DNA of 35,970 bases from NCBI GenBank assembly GCA_003220335.1, contig QHSB01000238.1, positions 1 through 35,970 on the forward strand, in the 5' to 3' direction. A program made the position numbers and the translations under genes. Source of the stretch: Candidatus Rokuibacteriota bacterium. Lineage in GTDB: Bacteria; Methylomirabilota; Methylomirabilia; Rokubacteriales; CSP1-6. This document shows positions 16,807 to 25,768 of the stretch, piece after piece. Position 1 is the stretch's first letter, and each line of letters starts with the position of its first letter. Below the pieces are notes generated by a model that did not search any database, was not told the DNA's origin, and saw nothing but the letters and a program-made list of their open reading frames with translations.

Positions 16807-19504
16807 GTGAAGACAGACGTTAGGGACCTTCCGCCGACCGGGGCGTCGCTGTCCCGAGTGGTCCGCGTGGTCACCATTCGACCGAGCCTCACCATCATCG
16901 TGGGTCTGGTGCTCGCGCTCGCCGCGCTCGGCTTCGCCGGCCACAGGCTGACGTTTCAGAGCTCCTCGGTACAGCTGCTGCCGCAGCATCATCTCTACGT
17001 CCAGCGCTTCAAGGAGCATCTGCGCGACTTCGGCGATCTCAACGACATCGTCATCGCGATCGAGGCGCCGAGTGTGCCGCGGGCTCAGGCGTATGCCGAC
17101 CGGCTTGCCACCGAGATCAAGCGTCTGCCGAGCGCAGGCAGAGTCGCGTATCGGGTCGACCCGGACCTCTTCGCGGGCCAGGCACTGCTCTATCTCTCGA
17201 CGGAGCAGCTCGCCGATCTCGCCGACACGATCAGGCTGTACCATCGCTTCGTCGAGCAGTACGCCGCCCGCCCGACCCTCGCCGGCCTCTTCGAGGGCAT
17301 CAGCGCGGAAATCGCGCGGCGCTTCGCCCTCGGATTCGTCGACCTCGGCCTTGGTGACGGCCCCGCAGCCAAGTTCGATCCCGGGTTCGTGGACACGCTG
17401 CTCGGTGCCGTCGCCGACGGCCTCGACAGACGCGGCGAGGACGTCTCGCCGTGGACGCGTGTGTTCACGTCGGCCGCCGATCGTGCACGCTCCGGCTATT
17501 TCTTCTCCGCCGACGATCGGCTGCTGTTCCTTCTCGTCGAGCCGCAGCGGGACGTCGCCAGCTTCACGGACAACAAGGAGTTCATCGCGGCGATTCGCCA
17601 GATCATCCGGAGCCTGCGCGAAACGTATCCCGATGTCGCCGCCGGCGCGACCGGCGATTGCGGTGACGGTGGGCCTCCTCTTTCTCGTGATCCGGCGCAC
17701 CGTCGAGCCGCTCTTGATGCTGGGCGTGCTCCTGCTGAGCCTGGCCTGGTCCTTCGGCGTCATCACCGCCGTCGTGGGCCACCTCAGCGTCTTCTCGGTG
17801 ATGTTCATGTCACTCCTCGTCGGCCTCGGCATCGACTACGGGATCTACCTCTTTCTGCGTTACGAGGAAGAGCTCAGGCTCGGCCGGACACCGCGGCACG
17901 CCCTCATGACGACTGCGGGCCACTCCGGGCCCGGGATTCTCTTCGGAGCCCTCACCGCCGCCGGCACGTTCGGCGTGTTGATGCTGGCAGAGTTCCGGGG
18001 CATCCAGGAATTCGGCTTCATCGCCGCCACCGCCATCGTCATGGCATTCGTCGCCATGATCACGGTCTTTCCGGCTCTGCTGGTCATGACGCGGCGGCGG
18101 CTGCCCGTCGTGCCGGCGACAGCGCCGATCGGCCAGAACGACGCGCCGTGGCCGCGCCGGCTGATGCGCCACCGGCTGGTCATCCTCGTCGTGGCCATGG
18201 CGTTGACGGTCGGCGCACTGCTCGCGCTGCCGGCCATCCGCTTCGACTACAACCGGCTCAATCTTCAGGCGCCGGGCATGGAGTCGGTCATCTGGGAGCG
18301 AAAGATCATGGAGTCGCGCCGCTCGGGATTCGCCGCGCTCGCCACCGCGGATTCGCTGGCGGAGCTGAGGGCGAAGCAGGGCGCCTTCGCCGCCCTGCCT
18401 GGCGTGTCCGAGGTGGTGAGCGTGCTCAAGCTCGTTCCGGCCGATCAGGAGGCGAAGATCGGCGTCGTGCACGCGTTCGCCCGTCTCGTGGTGGCCTTCC
18501 ACGTCGGTGACCAATCCGCGGTCGATCGGGCGGCGATTCAGCGCGCGCTGCAGATGCTCCGACGTCGCCTCGAGATCGCCGCGGCAGAGGCGGAAGGTCA
18601 TACGGCCGAGACAACGCTGCGCTCGGCTCACGAGCGGACCGTCGCACTCCTCGCTCGCCTGGCGAGCGGCGACGCCCAGCTGGCGTCTCGACTCGCGCAC
18701 GTGCAGCTCCTCCTTCGCGACGACTTCATCGCCACGCTGCGGAAATTGCAGGACAACCTCGCGCCGCGTCCCGTCACGGTGTCGGAGCTGCCGCCGGAGC
18801 TGACGCGGAAGTTCATCGGCGCCAGCGGGCGTCTGCTCATGCTGATCTACCCGGGCATCGATACCTGGGAGCGCGAGGGAGCAAGGGAGTTCGTGCGGCA
18901 GCTGCGCTCGGTCGACGCCGCCGTCACCGGCTCTCCGGTGATCAGCTACGAGGCGAGTCGAATGGTCGAGGCGGCGTATCTTCAGGGCACCTTCTACGCC
19001 GCCGGGGTCGTGGCGCTGCTGGCCGCGGTCATGCTGCGACGCTCCCGGGACACGCTGCTGGCCCTGGTCCCGCTCGGGCTGGCGACGCTGTGGACCATCG
19101 GGCTCATGCACCTTCTGGGCCTGTCCTTCAATCTCGCCAACGTCTGGGGGCTGCCGCTCGTCGTCGGAACTTCGGCCGAGTACGGCATCAATGTCATGCT
19201 GCGCTACCGCGAGCAGACCGCCGCCGGGCGCACGCCATTCCCGCGCAGCGCGATCCTGGCGGTCGCCCTCAACGGCCTGACGACCATGACCGGCTTCGGA
19301 AGCCTGATGGTGGCCCGCCATCGAGGGATCTTCGGCCTGGGCCTCTTTCTGACGATCGGAGCGGCGGCCGCCCTGGCCGCGTCGCTCGTCCTCCTCCCGC
19401 TGCTCCTCATGCTCTTCGACCGTCCCGCGGCCGGTCCCGCGCGGGAACAGGACGGAAAGGAGTCATCATGTCATCGCGCCGTGCGTTCGTCGTCTGTGGG
19501 CTGA
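16807..19504 (+). pseudogene. HpnN-like RND/MMPL transporter, frameshifted with internal deletion
   Basis: The N-terminal part reads from GTG 16807: one membrane helix, then a periplasmic domain with SSVQLLPQHHLYVQRFKEHL, up to AAGATGD near 17655. The next frame resumes with AIAVTVGLLFLVIRRTVEP and continues through the MMPL helices (GLGIDYGIYLFLRY), the second periplasmic domain and the final helices to 19504. Between the pieces about 20-30 residues expected in this family are missing, together with a frame change. HpnN-type proteins carry hopanoids or other lipids to the outer membrane. The following HpnM-like gene begins inside its 3' end. It is either broken or a misassembly; the rest of the sequence looks under selection. 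Confidence 0.8.
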
Positions 19505-20058
19505 TCGTCTGGGTGCTCGTTCACGCGGCCGCGGCCGGGGCCGGCGCACCGACCAACCAGCTGCGGGCCGACATCGACGAGCTGTACCGGTCCGTGCAGC
19601 CGTCCCCGGCGCCGGTTACCGGACCGGGCCGGGCGACCGGCCGGGCGATACTCGATCGGATGTTCGATTGGACGGCCATGGCGGAGTCCACGCTCCGCGG
19701 CCAGTGGCAGAAACGGACGCAGGCCGAGCGCGCCGAGTTCACCCATCTGTTCTCAGACCTCTTCGCACGCGCGTATCTCTCCCGTATCCACCTGGTCGAC
19801 GCCACGACCTTCCAGTACCTGGGTGACACGATCGCCGGCGACCGGGCGACGGTGAGGACGAAGGTCTTCGTCAAGCGTGGCAACGCCATCGACGTTGACT
19901 ACGTGGTTCGGGAAACGAACGCGCCGCGCTGGCGCGTGCAGGACATCCGGGTCGAATCGATCAGTCTGGTGGACAACTACCGCGTCCAGTTCGCGACGAT
20001 CATCGCCCGGTCCTCGTACGAGGATCTGGTGCAGCGGCTCCGCGCGACGGCGAAGTAG
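19468..20058 (+). CDS. hpnM: HpnM/MlaC-like periplasmic lipid-binding protein (Ttg2D family)
   Basis: A 196-aa protein with signal peptide (ends AAAAGAG) and the MlaC/Ttg2D fold: DRMFDWTAMAESTLRGQWQKRT, EFTHLFSDLFARAYLSRI and WRVQDIRVESISLVDNYRVQFATII. ATG 19468 has AAAGGAG five nt upstream. It overlaps the end of the HpnN-like gene by 37 bp, the usual hpnN-hpnM order in hopanoid gene clusters. Such proteins ferry lipids through the periplasm. It could equally serve the Mla system, whose operon here has no mlaC. Confidence 0.88.
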   Translation: MSSRRAFVVCGLIVWVLVHAAAAGAGAPTNQLRADIDELYRSVQPSPAPVTGPGRATGRAILDRMFDWTAMAESTLRGQWQKRTQAERAEFTHLFSDLFARAYLSRIHLVDATTFQYLGDTIAGDRATVRTKVFVKRGNAIDVDYVVRETNAPRWRVQDIRVESISLVDNYRVQFATIIARSSYEDLVQRLRATAK

Positions 20059-20062
20059 TCCC

Positions 20063-20438
20063 GTGCTGTCGGCACTGCACTTCCTGACCCACGTCGGCAT
20101 CAGCTGGATCGTCGCCGACCTGGCGCAACTCACGCCGAGAGATCGCTGGATCGTCGTACTGGCGGGCACGCTGCCGGATCTCGACGGCATCGGCATCCTG
20201 TGGAGCGAGCACGCCTACGCCGCCGCCCATCGCGCGGCGGCGCACAGCGTGCTCTTCGCGGTGCTCATCGTCGTCCTCGCCGATCCGCTACCTGTGGCCG
20301 CTCACCGAGCGGGAGTGGTCGTACGACGGCCACTGGGTGCTGGCGTCGTGGCCGAATGCGGCCGTCATGACCGCCACCGCGCTCGGCGTCGTGGTGATCG
20401 AGTGGCGACGGAGGAGCCTTCGGGAACCGCCGCGCTGA
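20063..20438 (+). pseudogene. DUF457-type membrane-bound metal-dependent hydrolase, internally deleted
   Basis: From GTG 20063 the frame reads LSALHFLTHVGISWIVADL, then GTLPDLDGIGILW and HRAAAHSVLFAVLIVVLAD, matching the YdjM/DUF457 family with its His/Asp residues. Near 20282 the frame changes: the conserved C-terminus IRYLWPLTEREWSYDGHWVLASWPN is read in another frame to TGA 20436-20438 (strings given in two parts of the same segment). Some 30-40 residues between the two, including the expected second metal-ligand helix, are absent. The gene follows hpnM by 4 bp, and its 3' end overlaps the convergent HpnL-like gene by 74 bp. Confidence 0.7.
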
Positions 20439-21411
20439 CCGGCGCCGGTGTCGCCGAGTCCCGCAGCAGAGCGAGGGCGACGAGCCCCGCGACACTCCAG
20501 GCCACCATTCGAAGCCGCCGGACGAGCGTGAAGGACAGACCCAGGCCGCCGTCGAAGCCGAACGCGCTGAAGAGCACCATGTACCCGCCCTCGAGAACGC
20601 CGAGGGCGCCCGGGATCGCGAAGGCCATGAACTTGATCCCTGCGCCGAACGCATCGATGGCGAGAGCGGCTGCAAAGGATGCCCTGACGTCCAGCCAGCG
20701 CAGTACGAGATAGACCTCGAGGCTCCCCACCAGCCAGGCCAGTAGATGGACGAGGACGCAGGCGAGGACTGCGCCCCGCCGCTCGCGATAGGCCGCGGCG
20801 AGCATACGGTCGAATCGCGCCACACTGCGCGCGTGGGCGCCGCCAGCGTCGAACCCGAGCCGGCCGAGGACCCGCACCGTCCGGTCGCCGAGCCCGGCGC
20901 ACTGCACGAACATGAACGCCGCGACGACGATGATCTGGACACCGAGCAGGGCCACCATGGCCCAGAGGACGTCGACGGCCAGATCGAAGCGTAGGATCGC
21001 GACGACGAGCCCGACGGCAAGAAAGAGGACCTGACCGATTGTGATGCCGGTCTTGTCCACGATCTGCGCGGCCGAAGCCTGCGCCAGCGGCACCCGGCCC
21101 CTGAGGAGATAGACCTTCACCGGCTCACCGCCGACGGACGCGGCGCTCAGGTTGAGGGCCTCGCCTGCCAGGCGTATCGAGAAGAGCCGTCCCAGGGACA
21201 ACGGCGCGGGCACGAGGACGAGGCGCCAGGCGATCGTGTGCAGCAGCGCCACCACGGTATAAGGGATCACGATGAAGACGGCGAGGCGCCACGAGAGCGT
21301 CCGGACCGACGCCACCAGCACGTCGATGCCCGTCGTGGCCACCAGATACGCGACCGACGCCAGGCCGGCGACGACGAGCAGGTAGCGGGCCAGCCCCATC
21401 GAGGTGCTCAT
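20365..21411 (-). CDS. HpnL/YbhN-like integral membrane protein (LPG synthase TM family)
   Basis: A 348-aa protein with about eight membrane segments and motifs of the lysylphosphatidylglycerol synthase TM / UPF0104 family: SVGGEPVKVYLLRGRV, DKTGITIGQVLF and AIPGALGVLEGGYMVLF. HpnL is the member found in hopanoid clusters. Next to HpnN- and HpnM-like genes that identity is plausible, but family membership is surer than the name. ATG 21411 starts MSTSMGLARYLL; a second ATG at 21399 is possible. It is divergent from the PAP2 gene, with only 36 bp between the starts. Confidence 0.85.
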   Translation of the reverse strand: MSTSMGLARYLLVVAGLASVAYLVATTGIDVLVASVRTLSWRLAVFIVIPYTVVALLHTIAWRLVLVPAPLSLGRLFSIRLAGEALNLSAASVGGEPVKVYLLRGRVPLAQASAAQIVDKTGITIGQVLFLAVGLVVAILRFDLAVDVLWAMVALLGVQIIVVAAFMFVQCAGLGDRTVRVLGRLGFDAGGAHARSVARFDRMLAAAYRERRGAVLACVLVHLLAWLVGSLEVYLVLRWLDVRASFAAALAIDAFGAGIKFMAFAIPGALGVLEGGYMVLFSAFGFDGGLGLSFTLVRRLRMVAWSVAGLVALALLRDSATPAPVSAAVPEGSSVATRSPRRRARWRS

Positions 21412-21447
21412 CTGCCGATTCGAGCCTCCGCTATACTGGACGTGACG

Positions 21448-22077
21448 ATGGTAACGGCAGTCCGACGACCCGCGGCGCTCGCCCTCTTCGTGCTCGTGCT
21501 CGGCGCCGCCCTGCTGTTCGACGGGCTCGTGGCCGCCTCGATCCCGCACTTCAAGAGTCCGATCCTGAACGCGCTGGTCGGCACCATCAACCCGATCGGC
21601 AGCGGCGTGACGCTCCTGGTCGTATGCGTGGCGCTCGCCGTCATGAGCCGACGGATTCGGCGACCACGGCTGCACGACGCGGCCTGCATCTCCGCGCTCG
21701 CGTTCGCCTCCGCCGGCCTCATCGAGTTCAGCCTCAAGCACCTCGTCGGCCGGCCGCGACCGGACGCCGCGCTGGCGAGCGCCGGCGTTCTCGGCCCCTC
21801 GTTCGCGCCCGACATCGATTCCTTTCCCTCCGGCCATGCCACCTCGGTGTTCGCGGTCGCCACCATCTTCGCCGCGTACTATCCTCGCCTGCGCTGGCCG
21901 CTGTACGCCCTGGCCGCGGCCATCGCCCTTGGACGCGTCTATCTCGCGCGTCATTACGTCTCCGACATCATCGCCGGCGCGGCGCTCGGGACGATCGTCG
22001 CGGCGTGCCTCTACCGGCACCGGCAGGCCTTGCCCGGCGGGATAACGCTGGAGGCGTCTGCCGACCGGTCCGACTGA
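21448..22077 (+). CDS. PAP2-family membrane phosphatase
   Basis: A 209-aa protein with six predicted membrane helices and the three phosphatase motifs: KHLVGRPRP, FPSGH and RVYLARHYVSD (catalytic His and Asp present). The first residue of motif three is Gly rather than Ser. Family members remove phosphate from phosphatidic acid, phosphatidylglycerol phosphate, undecaprenyl pyrophosphate or lipid A. A position beside lipid-transport genes suggests a lipid phosphate substrate. ATG 21448 is used; a TATACT hexamer lies ten nt upstream but no clear ribosome site is seen. Confidence 0.9.
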   Translation: MVTAVRRPAALALFVLVLGAALLFDGLVAASIPHFKSPILNALVGTINPIGSGVTLLVVCVALAVMSRRIRRPRLHDAACISALAFASAGLIEFSLKHLVGRPRPDAALASAGVLGPSFAPDIDSFPSGHATSVFAVATIFAAYYPRLRWPLYALAAAIALGRVYLARHYVSDIIAGAALGTIVAACLYRHRQALPGGITLEASADRSD

Positions 22078-22096
22078 CGGCCGGCCGGGGCCGAGC

Positions 22097-24720
22097 TCAC
22101 CCCGCGCGCTCCAGCACGCGGATCCGGCCGGTGCTGCCATCGAGCTCGACGCGATCCCCGTCCCGGAGGCGTCGCGTGGCACCGTGCACGCTCACGACGG
22201 CAGGCAGCCCGTATTCGCGGGCGAGAATCGCGGCGTGGGAGAGCAGACCGCCCATCTCGGCGATGAATCCTCGGACGAGCGGAAAGATCGGCGTGAGGGT
22301 CGGCTCGATCGCCGGAATCACGACGATCTCGCCGGACAGATGTCCGATCGTCTCCGCCGATCGCAACACGCGGACGCGCCCGGTCACGATCCCCGAGCTC
22401 ACGCCGTAACCGAGCAGCTCGTTGTCACCCGGCGCGTCCGCCGCGCGCTCGACACCGCCCGCGGTCCCGTCGTCGCTGACGATGTCCGGCGCCTGCAGCT
22501 GTGCATCGCTCTCGCGCTGTCGCCGCCGTTCGGCCGCCAGGAGGCGCCAGGCGCCGTCACGCTCGACGAGCACCCGCGGCATCTCGTCGAACGTCAGGAA
22601 GAACACGTCCGTGGGATCCGCCAACACGTTATCTCGGCTCGCGCGGCGCCCGATCTCCAGCGCCACGCGCCGCAGATGCGCCACCATCATGGTCATGACG
22701 TGGCGGCATTCGTCGCGCAGCGCCAACAAGCGGTGGAGCGCGCTGCACATGATACGAAACAGCGTCCACTGCGCCACGAACGCAAGGGAGCCACGGCCCT
22801 CGTGAAGCACACAGCGCACGTCGGCCATCGCGACGTGCCGGACGCGGGATCGCTCGGCGGCGTGGCGCGCGGCATCCTGCGTGGCACCTGCGCGGACGTG
22901 GAGCTGGACGAGGCGCAACACCGGCCCCGGATCGTCGGCGAATCTGGCCGACATGACATCGGACTCGTAGGGACCACGATGGCCGAATTCCCGCAGGAAG
23001 GCGCGCAGGCCCGCGAGCACGGCGGTGCCGCCGAGGGCCGCCTCGTACCCGGCAAGGGCGTCCTCGTCGAGGTCGCCGGTAAAGTACGCGCGCGCCCGGC
23101 GGTCTTGCACGGCGAGAGCGGCGAGATCCATGAGGCGATAGGTCATCCGCACGTTGGGCAGCGTACCGAGTCCGGTCATGAGCCGCTTCAGCAGGCCGTC
23201 GACATCCGTCGGCATCCACGCCGTGAGCAGGGCCTCCAGCGTCATGTAAGCGCGGGACTGTGCGGAGACCACCTCGTGCAGACGCCCGAGTATGCTCTCG
23301 TGCATGAGCGTTGCAAAAAACGCGTCGGCATGTGCGCTCAGCGCTCGGTCGTCGAGAGCCTCGAGCGAGCGGTCGTCGAGCGCGGCCGCCTGGCGCCGCA
23401 TGCCGCGGAAGAGTCGGTGGCCTCGATAGGGTGTCCCCAAAAAGGTCGCGAGCATCTCGCGCGCGAGTCGGGCGCGACCACTCCTCGGGATCTCGGGGCG
23501 CGAGGCCGGCGCCGGCGGTCTCGGTTCCACGGGGCTCGCGCCCCCGAAGAGCCGGCCGACGATGGCCGGGTCGCCGCCGCGCTCGATCGTCATCTGCTGC
23601 ATCAGCGAAAGGTTCAGATACGGGCGGCCGTGGATCACGCAGACGAGCCTGGAATCCGGCGCCACCGAATACCCGTGCGTGGCATGATATGTGCGGAACA
23701 TTCGGTTCAGCGCCAGCGTGAGGTATGAGAGCGCCAGCGGGCTGGGCAGCTCGGGAAAGACCTCTTTGAGGTTGGCCCGCGTCCACAGCGTCGGGGCATG
23801 CGCCGATGCGTGCAGGGCCTCTGTCAGCGTGGTGATCGGCCTCGCCTGCACGGCCCACAACGCGTCTCCGTCGCAGACCCACTCGAGGTCAACCGGCGTC
23901 CCGAGCGTCCGTTCGACGGCCTTCGCGACACTGGCAAGCTCCCGCACCTGCGAGTCGTTCAGCACCGGCCGGCCTCGTCGCGTGTCGTCGAGCGGCAGAG
24001 CAGCCGAGCGACCATCGCGCCAGACGGTCATCTCCTCTTGCCGTCCCGGGCGCCGGTGGGCGCCGGCAGGGCCATCGCCATTCAGCGAGACGCGATACTC
24101 CTCGGGCGTCATCTTCCCTGAAACCAGCGCCTCGGCGGTTCCCCATCCCGCCTCGATCACGACGGTTGTCCGGTCCTTCGTCAAGGGATCGGCAGAGAAG
24201 GCGACGCCGGAGCAGACCGCGGCCACGTAACGCTGGACGACGACCGCCATCGCCGCCGAGGCGTGAGGGATGCCGAGGCGCTCGCGATACGTCCACGCCG
24301 TCTCCGTCCACACGGAAGCCCAGCACGTCTTGATGGCCGCGATGATGGCGCGCACCGCACCGAGAGAACGTCGCCGTCCCGCCCAAGGGTCACACGGCCG
24401 ATCCCCTGCCGAAGCGCTGCCTCCGCATCCGCGGAAAGCGGCGTTGCCTCGACCTCACATCTGATCTGTTCGAGGATCTTGCGTCGAACGTCGGCGTCGC
24501 CCGCGGTCGCGACGAGCTCGGTCAGGCGGGGCCCGAAACCGGATACGTCGAGCCAGTGCCGGTAGAAGTCCGTTGTTAGACATACCGCGCGCGGCACGGA
24601 CACGCCGATCCGCTTCAGCATCGCCAGGCCCACCGCCTTGCCTCCGCACAACGTGGGGTCGGTCGCGTCGACGATGTCGACCAGCCAGCGGTGCGTCCGG
24701 GGCGCGGTGGTAGCGATCAC
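22097..24720 (-). pseudogene. PEP-synthase/rifampicin phosphotransferase-like enzyme, internally deleted and frameshifted
   Basis: From GTG 24720 the N-terminal ATP-grasp part (LCGGKAVGLAMLKRIGVSVP) reads to GRDGDVLSVR near 24356. The next frame then continues AIIAAIKTCWASVWTE, QRYVAAVCSGVAFSADP, the PEP/pyruvate-binding region and the swivelling His domain (GGLLSHAAILAREYGLPAVV, catalytic His) to 22097. At the junction a tandem GTGCG GTGCG is seen. The conserved stretch with the ATP-binding Arg and Ser-Phe-Ala-Gly motif (about 25-35 residues) is missing. The family transfers phosphate from ATP to pyruvate, rifampicin or other acceptors. The real acceptor is unknown. Confidence 0.8.
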
Positions 24721-24726
24721 GCGGCG

Positions 24727-24769
24727 ATGCTAGCGGCCATGCGCTTGAGCCTCTATGAGACGAAGGTCC
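24727..24769 (-). promoter_or_regulatory. GGAC-N4-GTCC box and -10 for the PEP-synthase-like gene
   Basis: Box at 24758-24769 (minus strand GGAC CTTC GTCT). On the minus strand TAGCAT (24732-24727) follows after 25 nt and GTG 24720 after 6 more. The box also ends one base before ATG 24771 of the divergent kinase gene. Confidence 0.65.
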
Positions 24770-24770
24770 C

Positions 24771-25613
24771 ATGGAGCCTCGGCTCCTCGCGGCGGTAGAA
24801 GAGACGCGTATGGCGCTCGCCGGCCACGATGCATCGAGCAATCCGAAGCAGGCCGCCATCGCCGCGATCGCCCGGGCGCAGATCGATCTGGAGCGCGCGG
24901 TCGGGGAAATCGACATGCTGCCCGCGGTCGACGTCCATTCGGTCGCCCTCGCCGCCCATGCCCTGAACAATTTCCTGACCGTGTCGGGCGGTGTCGTCGA
25001 TCTCCTGCTCCCGCTGCTGCGTCACCATCCGGATCGCCAGGTGACGGTGTGGCTCGAAGGCCTCGCGCACGCGACCGATCTCATGAGCCACACGGTAAGC
25101 CAGTTGATGAACAACTCCGTGGGCGTCGAGATGACGTTGCAGCTCGAAGACGTCGACTTGCCGCGGCTGGTCGAGCGCGCGTGCGGGTACTACAGGCGGG
25201 CCGCCGAGATCAAGAGCATCGAGCTGAGGTTCAGCGCCCACGGCGATGTCCGGCCCGTCCGAACGGACCGCGTGGTCGTCGCCGCCGTCCTCGACAACCT
25301 CCTGTCGAACGCCGTGAAGTACTCGCCCCGCGACCGCCGGATCTGGGTCGAGTTGCGCGGCGAGCGCGATGGCGCTGTGTGCAGCGTGCGGGACGAAGGT
25401 CCGGGGCTGACCAGCGACGAGCAGGTACGCCTCTTCCGACCGGGCGTACGTCTCGGGACGACGCCGTCCGGCGGCGAGCCCTCCAGCGGCTACGGCCTCG
25501 CCGTCGCCATGAGCTTTGTCGACCGTCTCGGCGGCGAGCTCACATGCGCGAGCACTCCCGGCCGGGGCACCACCTTCTCGTTCTGGCTGCCGATGGTTCG
25601 GCCGCGCCCCTGA
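24771..25613 (+). CDS. Soluble histidine kinase without recognised sensor domain
   Basis: A 280-aa protein. A helical N-terminus leads to a dimerisation region with His66 in AAHALNNFLTVSGG, then an ATPase domain with N-box LDNLLSNAVKYSP, G1 box RDEGPGL and G2 box SSGYGLAVAMSF. No membrane segment or PAS domain is seen. ATG 24771 follows GAAGG by 4 nt but would put the regulatory box inside the ribosome-binding region; ATG 24810 is an alternative. A degraded copy of part of this gene is fused to a copy of the mlaA tail at 30270-30521. No receiver gene is adjacent. Confidence 0.85.
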   Translation: MEPRLLAAVEETRMALAGHDASSNPKQAAIAAIARAQIDLERAVGEIDMLPAVDVHSVALAAHALNNFLTVSGGVVDLLLPLLRHHPDRQVTVWLEGLAHATDLMSHTVSQLMNNSVGVEMTLQLEDVDLPRLVERACGYYRRAAEIKSIELRFSAHGDVRPVRTDRVVVAAVLDNLLSNAVKYSPRDRRIWVELRGERDGAVCSVRDEGPGLTSDEQVRLFRPGVRLGTTPSGGEPSSGYGLAVAMSFVDRLGGELTCASTPGRGTTFSFWLPMVRPRP

Positions 25614-25666
25614 CCGCCCGCGCTCATCTCCGCCGGTGTTCCCTGCCCTCACGTCGCGGACGCATG

Positions 25667-25709
25667 GGACCAGGGTCCGATGGAGAGAACCCTGTCGACC
25701 CGCTACCCT
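25667..25709 (+). promoter_or_regulatory. GGAC-N4-GTCC box and -10 for the mlaA gene
   Basis: Perfect box at 25667-25678 (CATGGGAC CAGG GTCCGATG). TACCCT (25704-25709) follows after 25 nt. The predicted transcript begins about 50 nt before ATG 25765, so this one has a leader with a normal AGGAG ribosome site. Confidence 0.65.
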
Positions 25710-25714
25710 CGCCG

Positions 25715-25768
25715 ATGGTCACACGGAACGAGCAACGCCCAGCAAGCCAGGAGAAGGGTACGTCATGA
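25715..25768 (+). other. Possible 17-codon leader ORF overlapping the mlaA start
   Basis: ATG 25715 lies 5 nt after the predicted -10 and reads MVTRNEQRPASQEKGTS to TGA 25766-25768, overlapping the mlaA ATG in ATGA. It could couple translation to mlaA or be chance; nothing else supports it. Confidence 0.2.

Noticed and set aside
17810-19321. Long minus-strand ORF of 503 codons opposite the HpnN-like gene
   Set aside because: Antisense shadow with Arg/Gln/His-rich composition; the plus strand shows conserved transporter helices.
22078-22096. GGCCGGCC palindrome between convergent PAP2 and PEP-synthase-like genes
   Set aside because: Common by chance at this GC content; no T tract on either strand.
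22184-23728. Long plus-strand ORF of 514 codons opposite the PEP-synthase-like gene
   Set aside because: High-GC shadow frame: Arg/His/Gly-rich, no domain, while the minus strand encodes a recognisable enzyme throughout.
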